A stretch of 64,000 nt of DNA from Solirubrobacter deserti (GTDB taxonomy: Bacteria; Actinomycetota; Thermoleophilia; Solirubrobacterales; Solirubrobacteraceae): assembly GCF_003344625.1 (NCBI RefSeq), contig NZ_QPKJ02000001.1:186001-250000 (forward strand), read 5' to 3'. Position 1 is the stretch's first letter. Each line of letters starts with the position of its first letter. Position numbers and translations under genes: made by a program. The notes beneath the pieces are model-generated. The model was not told where the DNA came from, did not search any database, and saw only the letters and a program-made list of their open reading frames with translations. Below, one piece after another: positions 41,287 to 51,636 of this stretch.

Positions 41287-42758
41287 TGGACTTCGAACGC
41301 GACGGCATCACGCGCCGCTCGGCGATGTACTACGGGGCTTCAAGCCTCGCGCTGGTGTGCTCGTTCGACTTCGACAAGCGGGCTCGCGCCGCGCGCGGCA
41401 AGACCAGCGCCGCGCTGCGCTCCGCCGCGTCGGGGCCGTTCGAGCCGTTCCAGCGGGACGTCCCGATCCCGGCGGTCGCCCGGCCCGTGCGCTCGAGCAA
41501 GAAGCTCGAGGAGTACGTGATGGACATGCAGCCCGGCATGGCGGAGATCCTGCCCGGGTACGAGACGCCGATCCTCGGCTACAACGGCAGCTTCCCCGGC
41601 CCGACGGTCCGGGCGCGCCGCGGGCGTGAGGTGCAGATCCTCCAGCGCAACCGCACCAACCGCTCGCTCAACGTGCACCTGCACGGCGGCGTGACGATGC
41701 CGCAGTACGACGGGCATCCGCACGACGCGATCCCGGCGGGTGAGGAGCGGCTGTACAAGTATCCGAACGTCGCCCACTCCTCGACGCTCTGGTACCACGA
41801 TCACGCGCACGGCGAGACGGCGCAGACGCTGTTCGCCGGGCTCGCGGCGTTCTACCTGCTCGACGATCCCGACGACAACCACCTGGATCTGCCGCAGGGC
41901 GACTTCGACGTCCCGCTGATGATCACGGACCGCTCGTTCAACAAGGACGGGTCCTTCCGCTACCGGCTGGACCTGGACCGCGGCTTCCGCGGCGACACGA
42001 TCCTCGTCAACGGCGCGGTCGCGCCGCGGATGAAGGTCGAGCGGCGTCTGTACCGGCTGCGGTTCCTGAACGCGTCCAACGCGCGCGCCTACAACCTGGT
42101 GCTCGGCAACGACCGGGACATGATCCAGATCGGCTCCGACGGCGGCCTGCTGCCGGCGCCGGTCAAGCGCAAGATCATCCCGATGGAGCCCGCCGAGCGC
42201 GTGGACGTGATCGTCGACTTCCGCCAGTTCGGCGTCGGCTCGAAGGTCATCCTCCACAACCAGGGCGGCGAGCCGTCGACGAGCGCCGTCATGCGCTTCG
42301 ACGTCGTGCGCGGCACCGCCGAGGAGGCGCGGATCCCGAAGCTGATGCGCGAGGACGACGAGCTGCCCGAGCCCAACGCGGAGCGTTCGTGGCCGTTGAC
42401 GTTCCAGGGCCTGGCCGGCGGCGCGTCGGTGTGGCAGATCGGCGGCGGCGGGTTCAGCGAGATGCGGATCGACTGCCGCCCGCGGCAGGGCTCGACCGAG
42501 CTGTGGACGTGGCGCAACCTGTCCAACCGCACGCACCCGATGCACATCCACGGCTACCACTTCAAGATCGTCAGCATGAACGGCAAGACGCCGCATCCGG
42601 CCGATCAGGGGTGGAAGGACACGGTGGCGGTCTATCCGAACGAGACCGTGGTCGTGATGCCGTACTTCGACTACTTCCCCGGAAGGTACGTCTTCCACTG
42701 TCACGCCGCCGAGCACGGCGACATGTCGATGATGGGGCAGATGGAGGTCGTGGCATGA
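41286..42758 (+). CDS. Exported multicopper oxidase (CotA/bilirubin oxidase-like)
   Basis: 490 residues. Twin-arginine-like N-terminus 'ITRRSAMYYGASSLALV'. All four copper motifs are present: 'NVHLHGG', 'WYHDHAHG', 'HPMHIHGYH' and 'FHCHAAEHGDM' (HCHxxxHxxxM, the type-1/type-3 motif with axial Met). Three-domain laccase length. It should couple one-electron oxidation of a phenolic, metal or protein donor to reduction of oxygen to water. Flanked on both sides by cupredoxin genes, which makes protein-to-protein electron transfer to this enzyme the obvious hypothesis. ATG shares one base with the preceding stop. Confidence 0.93.
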   Translation: MDFERDGITRRSAMYYGASSLALVCSFDFDKRARAARGKTSAALRSAASGPFEPFQRDVPIPAVARPVRSSKKLEEYVMDMQPGMAEILPGYETPILGYNGSFPGPTVRARRGREVQILQRNRTNRSLNVHLHGGVTMPQYDGHPHDAIPAGEERLYKYPNVAHSSTLWYHDHAHGETAQTLFAGLAAFYLLDDPDDNHLDLPQGDFDVPLMITDRSFNKDGSFRYRLDLDRGFRGDTILVNGAVAPRMKVERRLYRLRFLNASNARAYNLVLGNDRDMIQIGSDGGLLPAPVKRKIIPMEPAERVDVIVDFRQFGVGSKVILHNQGGEPSTSAVMRFDVVRGTAEEARIPKLMREDDELPEPNAERSWPLTFQGLAGGASVWQIGGGGFSEMRIDCRPRQGSTELWTWRNLSNRTHPMHIHGYHFKIVSMNGKTPHPADQGWKDTVAVYPNETVVVMPYFDYFPGRYVFHCHAAEHGDMSMMGQMEVVA

Positions 42759-43543
42759 GGCTTCGTCTGCTCGTGGCCACGCTGCTGGCCTTCGCCCTGA
42801 TGCCGGCCGCGACCGCGAACGCCGCGGTCGAGCGGTTCATCCAGGCCTACGACTCGCCGACGTACAAGTCGGTGTTCTGGCCGAAGACGATCCCGGCGCA
42901 GGTCGGGGATACCGTCACGTGGCGGCTGACCCAGCCGGGGAACCCGCGCGCGGCCACCCACGACGTGTGGGTCGTTCCGCCCGGCACGTCCGCGCCGGGC
43001 ACGCGGCTCGGCATCTCTTTCGAGACCCCGACGGTCAGCCAGGTCGTGGACGCTCCGGGTTCCTGGTTCTTCTACTGCTCGATCCATGCCGGGCTCACGC
43101 CGGAAGGCATGAACGGCACGGTCGAGGTGGGAACGACGGACCCCGGTCCGCCGGTCGATCCGGGCAAGCCGTGGGAGACGGGCGAGGAGCCGCCGGACCC
43201 CAACGCGCTGCCCAACGACACGACCGCACCGACGGCGTGGGAGGAGGGCGACAACGTCCCGCCGACGCTCAAGCTCGTGCGGGCGACCGCGACCGACACG
43301 GGCGCCCGCGCGCGGGTCACGGTCGAGGAGCCGGTCACCGTCACGGCGCGGCTCAAGAAGGGCAAGAAGATCGTCGCGACCAAACGCGTCGTGGTGAGCG
43401 AGCCGGGGACGTTGAACGTCAACGTGAACCTGCCCGCGCGTTTGCGGGACAAGGCCGCTCGGTACCGACTCCAGGTATGGGCGACCGACGGCGTGGATCT
43501 TGACTCGAAGGTCGCCGCCGCCTGGATCGACTTCAAGCCGTAG
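42755..43543 (+). CDS. Exported single-cupredoxin protein
   Basis: 262 residues, signal peptide 'RLRLLVATLLAFALMPAATANA'. Residues about 25-130: cupredoxin with His ('ATHDVWVV') and 'FFYCSIHAGLTPEGM' (Cys, His, Met). Different from the units of the large proteins: it lacks their accessory Cys pair and its Cys-His-Met loop is longer (C-x2-H-x7-M). A Pro/Asp-rich linker leads to a beta domain with 'ARLKKGKKIVATKRVVV'. Likely a mobile or wall-bound electron carrier for the adjacent oxidase. Start overlaps the oxidase stop by 4 bases. Last gene of the operon. Confidence 0.85.
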   Translation: MRLRLLVATLLAFALMPAATANAAVERFIQAYDSPTYKSVFWPKTIPAQVGDTVTWRLTQPGNPRAATHDVWVVPPGTSAPGTRLGISFETPTVSQVVDAPGSWFFYCSIHAGLTPEGMNGTVEVGTTDPGPPVDPGKPWETGEEPPDPNALPNDTTAPTAWEEGDNVPPTLKLVRATATDTGARARVTVEEPVTVTARLKKGKKIVATKRVVVSEPGTLNVNVNLPARLRDKAARYRLQVWATDGVDLDSKVAAAWIDFKP

Positions 43544-43550
43544 GTGTTGA

Positions 43551-43578
43551 ACGGCCGCGGGCTCCGGCCCGCGGCCGT
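43551..43578 (+). terminator. Perfect 12-bp hairpin ending the copper/redox operon
   Basis: ACGGCCGCGGGC (43551-43562), loop TCCG, GCCCGCGGCCGT (43567-43578), 7 bases after the last stop. No T-run, but in this GC-rich genome such stems are the usual terminator candidates. Confidence 0.7.
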
Positions 43579-43652
43579 CGACATCACCATCCGCGATCTC
43601 GAGGCCACGGACTGGAGTGGCACCCATGGGCGGCGCTCGACAGGCTCCAGCC

Positions 43653-44474
43653 ATGCGCACGGAGATCACGGTCGACGGCACCCGCATCAGCTTCTTGAGC
43701 GCGGGTGAGGGCCCGCTCCTCCTGCTGCTGCACGGCACGTATTGGAGCCGGGTGTGGGAGCCCGTGCTGGACACGCTCGCCGGGCACGGGCTGCGCGCCG
43801 TGGCGGTCGACCTGCCGGGCGCCGGGCGCTCCGGCGGGCAGCTGACGCTCGAGACCGGCGCGGTCCCGGCGCTCGCCACGTGGGTCGAGCGCTTCGCCGA
43901 CGCGCTCGAGGCCGGTGACGAGCTGCTGGTCGCGGGGCACGACATCGGCGGCGCGGTCACCCAGCATCTGGCCGTCCATGGCGGGCGGGCGGTGCCGCGC
44001 TTCGCGCTCGTGAACTCCGTCACCTACGACTCGTGGCCCGTGCCCGGCGTCAAGCGCTTCCGCGACCCGGAGGTGGCCGCGGCGGTGAGCGTCGAGGAGT
44101 TGCTGTCGTGGCGCGAGACGGCGATCACGGCCGCGATCGCGCGCCCGTTCGCGGACGGCGAGCTCGACGACTACCTGTCCCCGTGGCGTGACGAGCGGCG
44201 TGCGCGGTCCTGGCTCGCCCTGGCCGGCGCGGCGGACTCGAAATACACCGAGGCGCTGATGCCCGCGCTGCGCGAGTCCGAGGCGCCGAAGCGGCTCGTG
44301 TGGGGCGAGGACGACGCGTTCCAGCCGGTCAGCTACGCCGAGCGCTTCGCCGCGGAGGTCCCGGCCTGCGAGCTCGTCCGCATCCCGCGCGCCGGCCACA
44401 TCCCGATGGAGAACGACCCGCACGCCGTCGGCGACGCGCTCGGCCGCTTCTTCAGCGCCCGATCTCCGTCCTGA
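43653..44474 (+). CDS. Alpha/beta hydrolase with Asp nucleophile (haloalkane dehalogenase/epoxide hydrolase-like)
   Basis: 273 residues. Oxyanion '[12 protein letters not shown]', nucleophile elbow '[10 protein letters not shown]' (Asp at about residue 97, where esterases have Ser), acid in 'WGEDDAFQP' and His in 'AGHIPMEND'. The Gly-His-Asp-x-Gly elbow is the mark of haloalkane/haloacetate dehalogenases and epoxide hydrolases. Ring-hydrolase or ester activity is thus less likely. ATG 43653 is preferred to an upstream in-frame start at 43617. It converges with kynA with a 23-base coding overlap. The substrate is unknown. Confidence 0.85.
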   Translation: MRTEITVDGTRISFLSAGEGPLLLLLHGTYWSRVWEPVLDTLAGHGLRAVAVDLPGAGRSGGQLTLETGAVPALATWVERFADALEAGDELLVAGHDIGGAVTQHLAVHGGRAVPRFALVNSVTYDSWPVPGVKRFRDPEVAAAVSVEELLSWRETAITAAIARPFADGELDDYLSPWRDERRARSWLALAGAADSKYTEALMPALRESEAPKRLVWGEDDAFQPVSYAERFAAEVPACELVRIPRAGHIPMENDPHAVGDALGRFFSARSPS

Positions 44475-45300
44475 CGTCCAGCAGCTCCGGGAAGAACGTG
44501 AGGTCCAGCGCCGCACGCAGGAACCCCACGCCGGACGACCCGCCCGTCCCACGCTTGTAGCCGATGATCCGCTGGACGGTCTTCATGTGCCGGAAGCGCC
44601 ACAGCTGGAAGCTCTCCTCGACGTCCACGAGCTCCTCGCACAGCTCGTAGGCCTCCCAGTCGCGCTTGGGCGCGTCGTAGATCGCCTTGAACACGGGGAT
44701 CAGGTCCTCGCGCCGCCGGTGCGGCTCGGAGAAGTCCCGCGTCAGCAGATCCGCCGGCACCGGGTAGTCGCGCCGCGCGAGGTGGCCGAGGAACGCGTCG
44801 TACAGCGACGGCGCCTCGAGCACCGCCGCCAGCCGCGCGAGGTCCTCGTCGGAGTGCCGGAAGACCGCGAGCATCTGCCGGTTCTTGTTGCCGAGCTGGA
44901 ACTCGATGATCCGGTACTGCAACGACTGGAACCCGCTCGCGTCCCCGAGCACACCGCGGAACTTCACGTACTCGGACGGCGTCAGCGTCGCGAGCACGCC
45001 CCACTGCTCGAACAGCTGGCGTTGGATCTGCTTGACGCGCGCGAGCCCTTTCTGCGCCGGCCCGAGGTCGTCGATCGCGAGCGCGCTCAGCACCGCGTCC
45101 AGCTCGTGGATGATCAGCCGCATCCACAGCTCGCTCGTCTGGTGCTGGATGATGAACAGCAGCTCGTCGTGGTGCTCGGGCTGCGACAGCGGGTGCTGTG
45201 CGTCCAACAGCCGTTCCAGGTGCAGATAGCCGGCGTACGTCTGGCGCCCGCGCAGGTCGCGCGTCACGCCCTCCTCGACGTCGCGCAGGTTCTCGCTCAC
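44452..45300 (-). CDS. kynA: Tryptophan 2,3-dioxygenase
   Basis: 282 residues from GTG 45300, overlapping the preceding stop as GTGA. Family motifs: '[17 protein letters not shown]', '[15 protein letters not shown]' (substrate-binding helix with His), '[17 protein letters not shown]' and '[20 protein letters not shown]', where the last contains the heme-ligand His and the GTGGSSG loop. It is a cytoplasmic heme tetramer that opens the indole ring of tryptophan to N-formylkynurenine. Kynurenine formamidase and kynureninase are not in the window, but the anthranilate operon at 23.9-30.4 kb would take the product of that pathway. Its upstream partner in the operon is a WS/DGAT, an odd pairing. 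Confidence 0.95.
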   Translation of the reverse strand: MSENLRDVEEGVTRDLRGRQTYAGYLHLERLLDAQHPLSQPEHHDELLFIIQHQTSELWMRLIIHELDAVLSALAIDDLGPAQKGLARVKQIQRQLFEQWGVLATLTPSEYVKFRGVLGDASGFQSLQYRIIEFQLGNKNRQMLAVFRHSDEDLARLAAVLEAPSLYDAFLGHLARRDYPVPADLLTRDFSEPHRRREDLIPVFKAIYDAPKRDWEAYELCEELVDVEESFQLWRFRHMKTVQRIIGYKRGTGGSSGVGFLRAALDLTFFPELLDVRTEIGR

Positions 45301-46715
45301 AGCGCCTCCAGCTCCTCGCGGATGTAGTCGAGCAGCGTGTCCACGTCCGGCATCTGGTCGCGGTCGGCGACGATCCCGAAGTCCATGTGGCCCATGTACG
45401 ACATGACGGTGATGTTGAGGCCCATGCCGTCCAGGATCACCGAGACCGGGTAGTTCGCCACCAGCTTCGCGCCCGCCATGTAGAGCGGGAACTGCGGGCC
45501 GGGCACGTTGGAGATGACGAGGTTCCAGGCCGACCGCCCGGGCCGCGACGTCGAGTACGCGAACGTCAGCCGCGCCGCGCGCGCGAAGACGGCCGGCGGG
45601 ATGAAGTTGTTCGCGTCGCGCAGCAGCATCGCGGGCAGCGCGCCGCGGCGCTCCTTCATGTCCGCCAGCGCTTCGTGCGTCCGTTGCAGCCGCTCCACCG
45701 GGTCGGCGATGTCGGTGTACAGCGGCGCCGCCATCAGCAGGATCCGGTTGCCGAACGTGCCGAACTCGTCGCCCGTGCGGACGCTGACCGGCACCTGTGC
45801 CACCAGCGGCGCCTCCGGCAGGTCGTCGTGCGCGATCAGCCACCGCCGCACCGCGCCCGCGCACACGCTCACCACGACGTCGTTGACCGTGGTCTGATGC
45901 TTGTCCTTGGCGGCCTTGACCGCGTCCAGCTCGATCTGCCCGAACGCGAACCGCCGGTGCGGCGAGATGCGCCCGCTGAACTTGGTCTTCGGCGCCACCA
46001 GCTCGGGCCGGTCGACGCCGTCGCGCAGGAGCATCGCCGCCACGCGCGAGACCGTCCCCATCCCGGGGAGGACGCCGAACGCGGTCTGGTCCAGGTTCGG
46101 GATCGCCTTCGGGATCGCGCGCAGCATCCGCAGCGGGTAGCGCGGCACGCCCAGCAGCCCGAGCCCGAGCATCTGCAGCGTCGAGGGCGACGGGTCCGCC
46201 AGGTCCTCCTCGGGCGGCTCCACCTCGCGCCCCTCGGGCGTCAGATCCAGCAGCAGGGCCATGATCTCGGCGCCGGATAGCCCGTCGATCACGGCGTGAT
46301 GGATCTTGGTGAGCACGGCCACGAGCCCCGACTCGTGGCCCTCGATCACGTACAGCTCCCACAACGGCCGCGCGCGGTCCAGCGGCCGCGCCATGATCCG
46401 CGCCACCTGGTCGGCGAGCTGCTGATCGGTGCCCGGCGACGCGAGCGCCATCTCGCGCACGTGATAGCCGAGGTCGATCTCGGCCTCCTCCACCCAGTAC
46501 GGATGGTCGAGCCCGAGCGGCACCTCCGCCAGCCGCCAGCGCAGCGGCGGAAGCTGTGCGCCGCGCTCGGAAATCAGCTGCGTGACCTCTCCGCACCCGA
46601 ACGACCCGCCCGGCGCGGTGGACGGATCGAGCATCGCCAGGCTCCCCACGTGGCCCGTCTGACGCGCGTTCTCCAGTGCCAGGAACTGTGCGTCGAGGGA
46701 CGTGAGCTGCCGCAT
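45297..46715 (-). CDS. Wax ester synthase/diacylglycerol acyltransferase (WS/DGAT)
   Basis: 472 residues with the active-site motif HHxxxDG in '[17 protein letters not shown]' (about residue 140), '[13 protein letters not shown]' before it, and the C-terminal '[21 protein letters not shown]' and '[14 protein letters not shown]' regions. It transfers acyl groups from acyl-CoA to diacylglycerol or fatty alcohol to make storage triacylglycerol or wax ester. Complete by length. The fatty acid synthase gene at 60.0 kb and this gene together suggest lipid storage. Divergent from pgm across 38 bases. Confidence 0.93.
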   Translation of the reverse strand: MRQLTSLDAQFLALENARQTGHVGSLAMLDPSTAPGGSFGCGEVTQLISERGAQLPPLRWRLAEVPLGLDHPYWVEEAEIDLGYHVREMALASPGTDQQLADQVARIMARPLDRARPLWELYVIEGHESGLVAVLTKIHHAVIDGLSGAEIMALLLDLTPEGREVEPPEEDLADPSPSTLQMLGLGLLGVPRYPLRMLRAIPKAIPNLDQTAFGVLPGMGTVSRVAAMLLRDGVDRPELVAPKTKFSGRISPHRRFAFGQIELDAVKAAKDKHQTTVNDVVVSVCAGAVRRWLIAHDDLPEAPLVAQVPVSVRTGDEFGTFGNRILLMAAPLYTDIADPVERLQRTHEALADMKERRGALPAMLLRDANNFIPPAVFARAARLTFAYSTSRPGRSAWNLVISNVPGPQFPLYMAGAKLVANYPVSVILDGMGLNITVMSYMGHMDFGIVADRDQMPDVDTLLDYIREELEAL

Positions 46716-46753
46716 GCGCGCACCCTAGCGCTGCACGTGTAATCGTTCGCCGC

Positions 46754-48310
46754 GTGAGCCCTTCCGCCGGAAGCCGTCCAGGCGCCTCGCAGCTCGTCGA
46801 TCTCGACGAGCTGATCGCCGCGTACCACCGTCCACCGTCCGGCCCGGTCGCCTTCGGGACGTCCGGCCATCGCGGCACGTCCCTCAAGGGCACGTTCACC
46901 GAAGCGCACGTGAAGGCCATCAGCGAGGCGATCGCGCGCCACCGAAAAGCGGAGGGGATCACCGGGCCGCTGTTCGTCGCGCGCGACACGCACGCGCTCT
47001 CGGAGCCCGCGTTCCACACGGCGATCAGCGTCTTCAGCGCGCACGGCCTGGACGTGCGCGTCGACGCCGACGGCGGCTACACGCCCACGCCCGCGCTCAG
47101 CCACGCGATCCTCACGCACCCCGGCAGTGACGGCATCGTGCTCACGCCGAGCCACAACCCGCCCGAGGACGGCGGCTACAAGTACAACCCGCCGTCGGGC
47201 GGCCCGGCCGGCACGGACATCACCAAGCAGATCGAGCGGATCGCGAACGAGCTGCTCGAGGCCGAGGTCGAGACGGCCGATCCGCAGACGACGCCGCACG
47301 ACTATGTGTCCGCGTACGTCGACGACCTGCCGAACGTCATCGACATCGACGCCATCCGTGAGGCGAACGTGCACATCGGCGTGGAACCGCTCGGCGGCGC
47401 GTCGGTCGCGTACTTCAAGGCGATCGCGGAGCGCCACCAGCTCAACCTCGAGGTGGTCAACGAGGAGGTCGACCCGACGTTCCGCTTCGTCCCGCTCGAC
47501 CACGACGGCAAGATCCGGATGGACTGCTCGAGCCCGTACGTGATGAGCGGGCTGATCGAGTACCGGGACCGCTTCGACGTGGCCGTCGCCTGCGACCCGG
47601 ACGCCGACCGCCACGGGATCGTCACGCCCACCTCCGGCCTGATGAACCCGAACCACTATCTCGCGGTCGCGATCCACTACCTGTTCGGTGGCGCGCGCGA
47701 CTGGGGGCAGGACGTCGGGATCGGCAAGACCCTGGTGTCCAGCACGATGATCGACCTCGTCGCGCGCGAGCTCGGCCGCACGCTCGTCGAGGTGCCGGTC
47801 GGCTTCAAGTGGTTCGTCGACGGCCTGATCGACGGCACGCTCGGGTTCGGCGGCGAGGAGAGCGCCGGCGCCTCGTTCTTGCGCAGGGACGGCACGCCCT
47901 GGTCCACCGACAAGGACGGTCTGCTGCTCGCGCTGCTGGCAGCGGAGATCACGGCCACGACCGGCAAGGACCCGGGGCAGCACTACACCGAGCTCACCGA
48001 GCGCCACGGCGCGCCCGCCTACAAGCGGGTGGACTCGCCGATCGACGCCGAGCGCAAGGAGAAGCTGCTCGCGCTGAACCCGGAGGACATCAGCGCCACG
48101 GAGCTGGCAGGGGATCCCATCGCGGCCAAGCTCACGCGCGCCCCCGGCAACGATGCCCCGATCGGCGGCGTGAAGGTCGTCACCGAGAGTGGCTGGTTCG
48201 CGGCGCGCCCATCGGGTACCGAGGACATCTACAAGCTGTACGCGGAGAGCCTGAAGGGCGAAGACCACTTGCAGCAGATCATCGAAGAGGCACGGGGGAT
48301 CCTCGGATGA
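46754..48310 (+). CDS. pgm: Phosphoglucomutase (alpha-D-glucose phosphate-specific)
   Basis: 518 residues, GTG 46754, with TAATCG 8 bases upstream and no Shine-Dalgarno. 'GTSGHRG' near the start, catalytic phospho-Ser loop '[17 protein letters not shown]', Mg-binding 'DPDADRHGI', sugar-binding '[10 protein letters not shown]' and phosphate-binding '[12 protein letters not shown]'. Full-length. It interconverts glucose 6-phosphate and glucose 1-phosphate, the substrate of the next gene product. Its stop is overlapped by the glgC start (ATGA). First gene of a pgm-glgC-glgA-pfkB operon. Confidence 0.96.
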   Translation: MSPSAGSRPGASQLVDLDELIAAYHRPPSGPVAFGTSGHRGTSLKGTFTEAHVKAISEAIARHRKAEGITGPLFVARDTHALSEPAFHTAISVFSAHGLDVRVDADGGYTPTPALSHAILTHPGSDGIVLTPSHNPPEDGGYKYNPPSGGPAGTDITKQIERIANELLEAEVETADPQTTPHDYVSAYVDDLPNVIDIDAIREANVHIGVEPLGGASVAYFKAIAERHQLNLEVVNEEVDPTFRFVPLDHDGKIRMDCSSPYVMSGLIEYRDRFDVAVACDPDADRHGIVTPTSGLMNPNHYLAVAIHYLFGGARDWGQDVGIGKTLVSSTMIDLVARELGRTLVEVPVGFKWFVDGLIDGTLGFGGEESAGASFLRRDGTPWSTDKDGLLLALLAAEITATTGKDPGQHYTELTERHGAPAYKRVDSPIDAERKEKLLALNPEDISATELAGDPIAAKLTRAPGNDAPIGGVKVVTESGWFAARPSGTEDIYKLYAESLKGEDHLQQIIEEARGILG

Positions 48311-49536
48311 GCAAAGTCCTGACCATGGTGCTGGCCGGCGGCGAGGGCAAACGACTCGCGCCGCTGACCGCCGACCGTGCCAAGCCCGCCGTGCCGTTCG
48401 GCGGCAACTATCGGCTGATCGACTTCGCGCTCTCGAACCTCGTCAACGCGAACTTCCATCAGATCGTGGTGCTGACGCAGTACAAGAGCCACTCGCTCGA
48501 CCGGCACGTCACCACCACGTGGCGTCTGTCGCCGCTGCTGGGCAACTACGTCACGCCGGTGCCGGCGCAGATGCGGCTCGGGCCGCGCTGGTTCGTCGGC
48601 AGCGCGGACGCGATCTATCAGAACTACAACCTGATCGCCGACGAGCGCCCGGAGCACATCATCGTCTTCGGCGCCGACCACATCTACCGCATGGATCCGC
48701 GCCAGATGCTCGAGCAGCACATCGCCTCGGGCAAGGGCGTGACCGTCGCGGCGCTGCGCGCGCCGATCGAGCAGGCCGACCAGTTCGGCGTGATCGAGAC
48801 CGCCGCGAACGGGCGCGACATCGCGCGCTTCCGCGAGAAGCCCAAGGACGCCGTCGGGCTGCCGGACTCGCCCGACGAGGTCTTCGCCTCGATGGGCAAC
48901 TACATCTTCTCGACCGAGGCGCTGATCAACACCGTGTCCGCGGACGCCGCCGACGAGACGTCCAAGCACGACATCGGCGGCAACATCATCCCGGCGCTGG
49001 TCGAGCAGGGCGACGCGCAGGTCTACGACTTCTCGACCAACGAGGTTCCCGGCGCGACCGAGCGCGACCGCGGCTACTGGCGCGACGTCGGCACCATCGA
49101 CGCCTACTACGACGCGCACATGGACCTGATCTCGGTCCACCCGATCTTCAACATGTACAACCACGACTGGCCCATCCACACGTGGCCGGGGATCACGCAG
49201 CCCGCGAAGTTCGTGTTCGACGAGGAGAACCGGCGCGGCCAGGCGATCGACTCGATGGTCTGCGCCGGCGTGGTGATCAGCGGCGGCACCGTGCGCCGCT
49301 CGATCCTGTCGCCGCTCGCGCACGTGCACTCCTACTCGCTCGTGGAGGACTCGATCGTCATGCACGAGACGGAGATCGCGCGCAACGCGGTCGTCCGGCG
49401 CGCGATCCTCGACAAGAACGTCTACGTCGGCGAGGGCGTGGAGATCGGCGTCGATCCGGCCAAGGACGCCGAGCGCTTCCACGTGTCCGCGGGCGGCATC
49501 GTGGTCGTGCCGAAGGGCATGCGGGTCACGGAATGA
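48307..49536 (+). CDS. glgC: Glucose-1-phosphate adenylyltransferase (ADP-glucose synthase)
   Basis: 409 residues. '[33 protein letters not shown]' region (nucleotide-binding GGxGxRL and the PxK), '[10 protein letters not shown]' and '[12 protein letters not shown]', '[13 protein letters not shown]', and a C-terminal left-handed beta helix ('[12 protein letters not shown]'-like repeats). It makes ADP-glucose for glycogen from glucose 1-phosphate. Both ends overlap neighbouring genes by 4 bases, so stoichiometric translation is likely. Confidence 0.96.
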   Translation: MSKVLTMVLAGGEGKRLAPLTADRAKPAVPFGGNYRLIDFALSNLVNANFHQIVVLTQYKSHSLDRHVTTTWRLSPLLGNYVTPVPAQMRLGPRWFVGSADAIYQNYNLIADERPEHIIVFGADHIYRMDPRQMLEQHIASGKGVTVAALRAPIEQADQFGVIETAANGRDIARFREKPKDAVGLPDSPDEVFASMGNYIFSTEALINTVSADAADETSKHDIGGNIIPALVEQGDAQVYDFSTNEVPGATERDRGYWRDVGTIDAYYDAHMDLISVHPIFNMYNHDWPIHTWPGITQPAKFVFDEENRRGQAIDSMVCAGVVISGGTVRRSILSPLAHVHSYSLVEDSIVMHETEIARNAVVRRAILDKNVYVGEGVEIGVDPAKDAERFHVSAGGIVVVPKGMRVTE

Positions 49537-50708
49537 GGGTGGCGCTGATGACCCGCGAGTACCCGCCGGAGGTCTACGGCGGAGCGGGCGTGCACGTCGA
49601 GTACCTGGCGCGCGAGCTGCGCGCGTTCGAGGACGTCACCGTGCACGCGTGGGGCGTGGGGGACGTGTCGCACGCGGCCTGGGAAGCGCTGTCGGGCGAC
49701 GCGCCGGAGCTCGCGGCGCTGCGGTCGCTGTCGATCGACCTGACGATGGCCGCGAAGGCCCAGGGCGCCGAGCTCGCGCACACGCACACCTGGTACGCGC
49801 AGTACGGCGGCCATCTCGCGAAGCTCGTGTGGGGCATCCCGCACGTCGCGACCGTGCACTCGCTCGAGCCGCTGCGGCCGTGGAAGGAGGAGCAGCTCGG
49901 CGGCGGCTACCGCCTGTCGTCGTACGCCGAGAAGACCGCGCTCGAGCACGCGGACGCGGTGATCGCGGTGTCCAACGGCACGCGCGGCGACATCCTGCGC
50001 GTGTACCCGGACATCGACCCGGATCGCGTGCACGTGATCTACAACGGGATCGACACCGACGAGTACCAGCCCGACACCGGCACCGACGTGCTGGAGAAGT
50101 ACGGCATCGACCCGGGCAAGCCGTCCGTCGTGTTCGTCGGCCGGATCACGCGCCAGAAGGGCGTCGTCTACCTGCTGGAAGCGGTCAAGCAGTTCGCGCC
50201 GGATGCGCAGCTCGTGCTCTGCGCGGGCTCGCCCGACACGCCGGAGCTCGGCGCCGAGATCGCGCGCCGCGTGGAGGAGCTCAAGGCCACGCGGGAGGGC
50301 GTGTTCTGGATCCAGGAGATGATCCCGAAGCCCGAGGTCATCCAGCTGCTCAGCCAGGCGACCGTGTTCGCCTGCCCGTCGATCTACGAGCCGCTGGGGA
50401 TCGTCAACCTCGAGGCGATGGCGTGCGAGGCCGCGGTCGTGGCCACCGCGACGGGCGGGATCGTCGAAGTCGTCGTGGACGACGAGACCGGCTTCCTGGT
50501 CCCGATCGAGCCCGGCGAAGACGGCACGGGCGCGCCGCGCGATCCGGCCAAGTTCGCCGCGGACTTCGCCGAGCGCGTCAACACGCTGATCGCGGATCCG
50601 GAGCGCGCGAAGGCGATGGGGCGGGCCGGCCGCCAGCGGGCGATCGAGTCCTTCTCCTGGCCCGCGATCGCCCAGCAGACCTCGGAGCTCTACCGCTCGC
50701 TTGCTTGA
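49533..50708 (+). CDS. glgA: Actinobacterial-type glycogen synthase / maltose-1-phosphate synthase (GT4)
   Basis: 391 residues, GT-B fold GT4. '[23 protein letters not shown]' at the N-terminus, '[18 protein letters not shown]' and the C-terminal '[29 protein letters not shown]' (E-x7-E). This family is called GlgA, but in mycobacteria the homologue (GlgM) makes maltose 1-phosphate from ADP-glucose and glucose 1-phosphate. Which reaction it does here cannot be told. No branching enzyme (glgB) or glgE is in the window. Confidence 0.93.
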   Translation: MRVALMTREYPPEVYGGAGVHVEYLARELRAFEDVTVHAWGVGDVSHAAWEALSGDAPELAALRSLSIDLTMAAKAQGAELAHTHTWYAQYGGHLAKLVWGIPHVATVHSLEPLRPWKEEQLGGGYRLSSYAEKTALEHADAVIAVSNGTRGDILRVYPDIDPDRVHVIYNGIDTDEYQPDTGTDVLEKYGIDPGKPSVVFVGRITRQKGVVYLLEAVKQFAPDAQLVLCAGSPDTPELGAEIARRVEELKATREGVFWIQEMIPKPEVIQLLSQATVFACPSIYEPLGIVNLEAMACEAAVVATATGGIVEVVVDDETGFLVPIEPGEDGTGAPRDPAKFAADFAERVNTLIADPERAKAMGRAGRQRAIESFSWPAIAQQTSELYRSLA

Positions 50709-51636
50709 CGCCGTGACGTTCGGCGAGGCGCTCGCCACGTTCGTCGCCCTGGACGAGGGCGACCTGGCGAGCGTGAGCCGCTACGAGCGCATCCTCGCGG
50801 GCGCGGAGGTCAACGTGGCGATCGGGCTCGCGCGGCTCGGGCATACGGCCGGCTACGTGACCCGGGTGGGGGACGACCCGTTCGGGCGCTTCGTGCGCGC
50901 GGCGATCGCCGACGCGGGCGTGGACGCGTCGATGATCGAGACCGACCGCGACGCGCCGACCGCGTTCCAGCTGAAGGCGCACGCCGGTGGGGGCGACCCG
51001 GAGACGCACTATTTCCGGCGCGGCTCGTCCGGCACGCGGCTGGCCCCTTCGCCCGCGACCGACGCCTACGTGCGCGCCGCGCGCCACCTGCACGTGACCG
51101 GCATCCCGCTCGCGCTCTCCGACACGGCACGCGCGTTCGCCGCCCGCGCGGTGGAGGTCGCGACGGGGACGATCTCGTTCGACCCGAACCTGCGGCCGGT
51201 CCTCTGGGGCAGCGAGGCGGAGATGGTGCGCGAGATCAACGGGCTCGCCACCCGCTCGCACTGGGTCCTGCCGGGCCTGACCGAGGGCGAGCTCCTGACC
51301 GGCGCACCCGACGCCGCCGGCATCGCGGCCTTCTACCTCGAGCGCGGCGTCCAGCTGGTGGCGGTCAAGTGCGGCGCGCGCGGTGCGGAGCTGTTCACCG
51401 CCGACGGCGCGCACCACACGGCGGGCGCGTTCGACGTGGACACCGTCGACACGGTCGGCGCGGGCGACGGCTTCGCCGCGGGCCTGATCTCCGCCGGCCT
51501 CGACGGCCTCGACCCGGCGGCGGCGCTCCAGCGCGCCGCGGCGGTGGGCGCGCTGGCCACGACGAGTGCGGGCGACTCCGACGGCCTCCCGACCCGCGCC
51601 GAGCTCGACGCCTTCATCGCCCGAGCGTGCGCATGA
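50701..51636 (+). CDS. PfkB-family carbohydrate kinase (2-keto-3-deoxygluconate kinase-like)
   Basis: 311 residues, TTG start 50701 inside the end of glgA (8-base overlap); GTG 50713 is an alternative. 'GAEVNVAIGLARLGHTAGYV' (sugar-binding), 'SFDPNLRPVLW' and the C-terminal ATP/anion-hole motif 'VDTVGAGDGFAAGLISAGL' with the catalytic Asp. Resembles KDG kinases, ribokinase superfamily. The sugar is unknown. Position at the end of the glycogen genes may be only transcriptional convenience. Confidence 0.88.
   Translation: MLDAVTFGEALATFVALDEGDLASVSRYERILAGAEVNVAIGLARLGHTAGYVTRVGDDPFGRFVRAAIADAGVDASMIETDRDAPTAFQLKAHAGGGDPETHYFRRGSSGTRLAPSPATDAYVRAARHLHVTGIPLALSDTARAFAARAVEVATGTISFDPNLRPVLWGSEAEMVREINGLATRSHWVLPGLTEGELLTGAPDAAGIAAFYLERGVQLVAVKCGARGAELFTADGAHHTAGAFDVDTVDTVGAGDGFAAGLISAGLDGLDPAAALQRAAAVGALATTSAGDSDGLPTRAELDAFIARACA

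Noticed and set aside
44452..47019. 855-codon minus-strand frame covering kynA and the WS/DGAT
   Set aside because: Two genes in different frames; only the kynA part (45300-44452) is coding in this frame.
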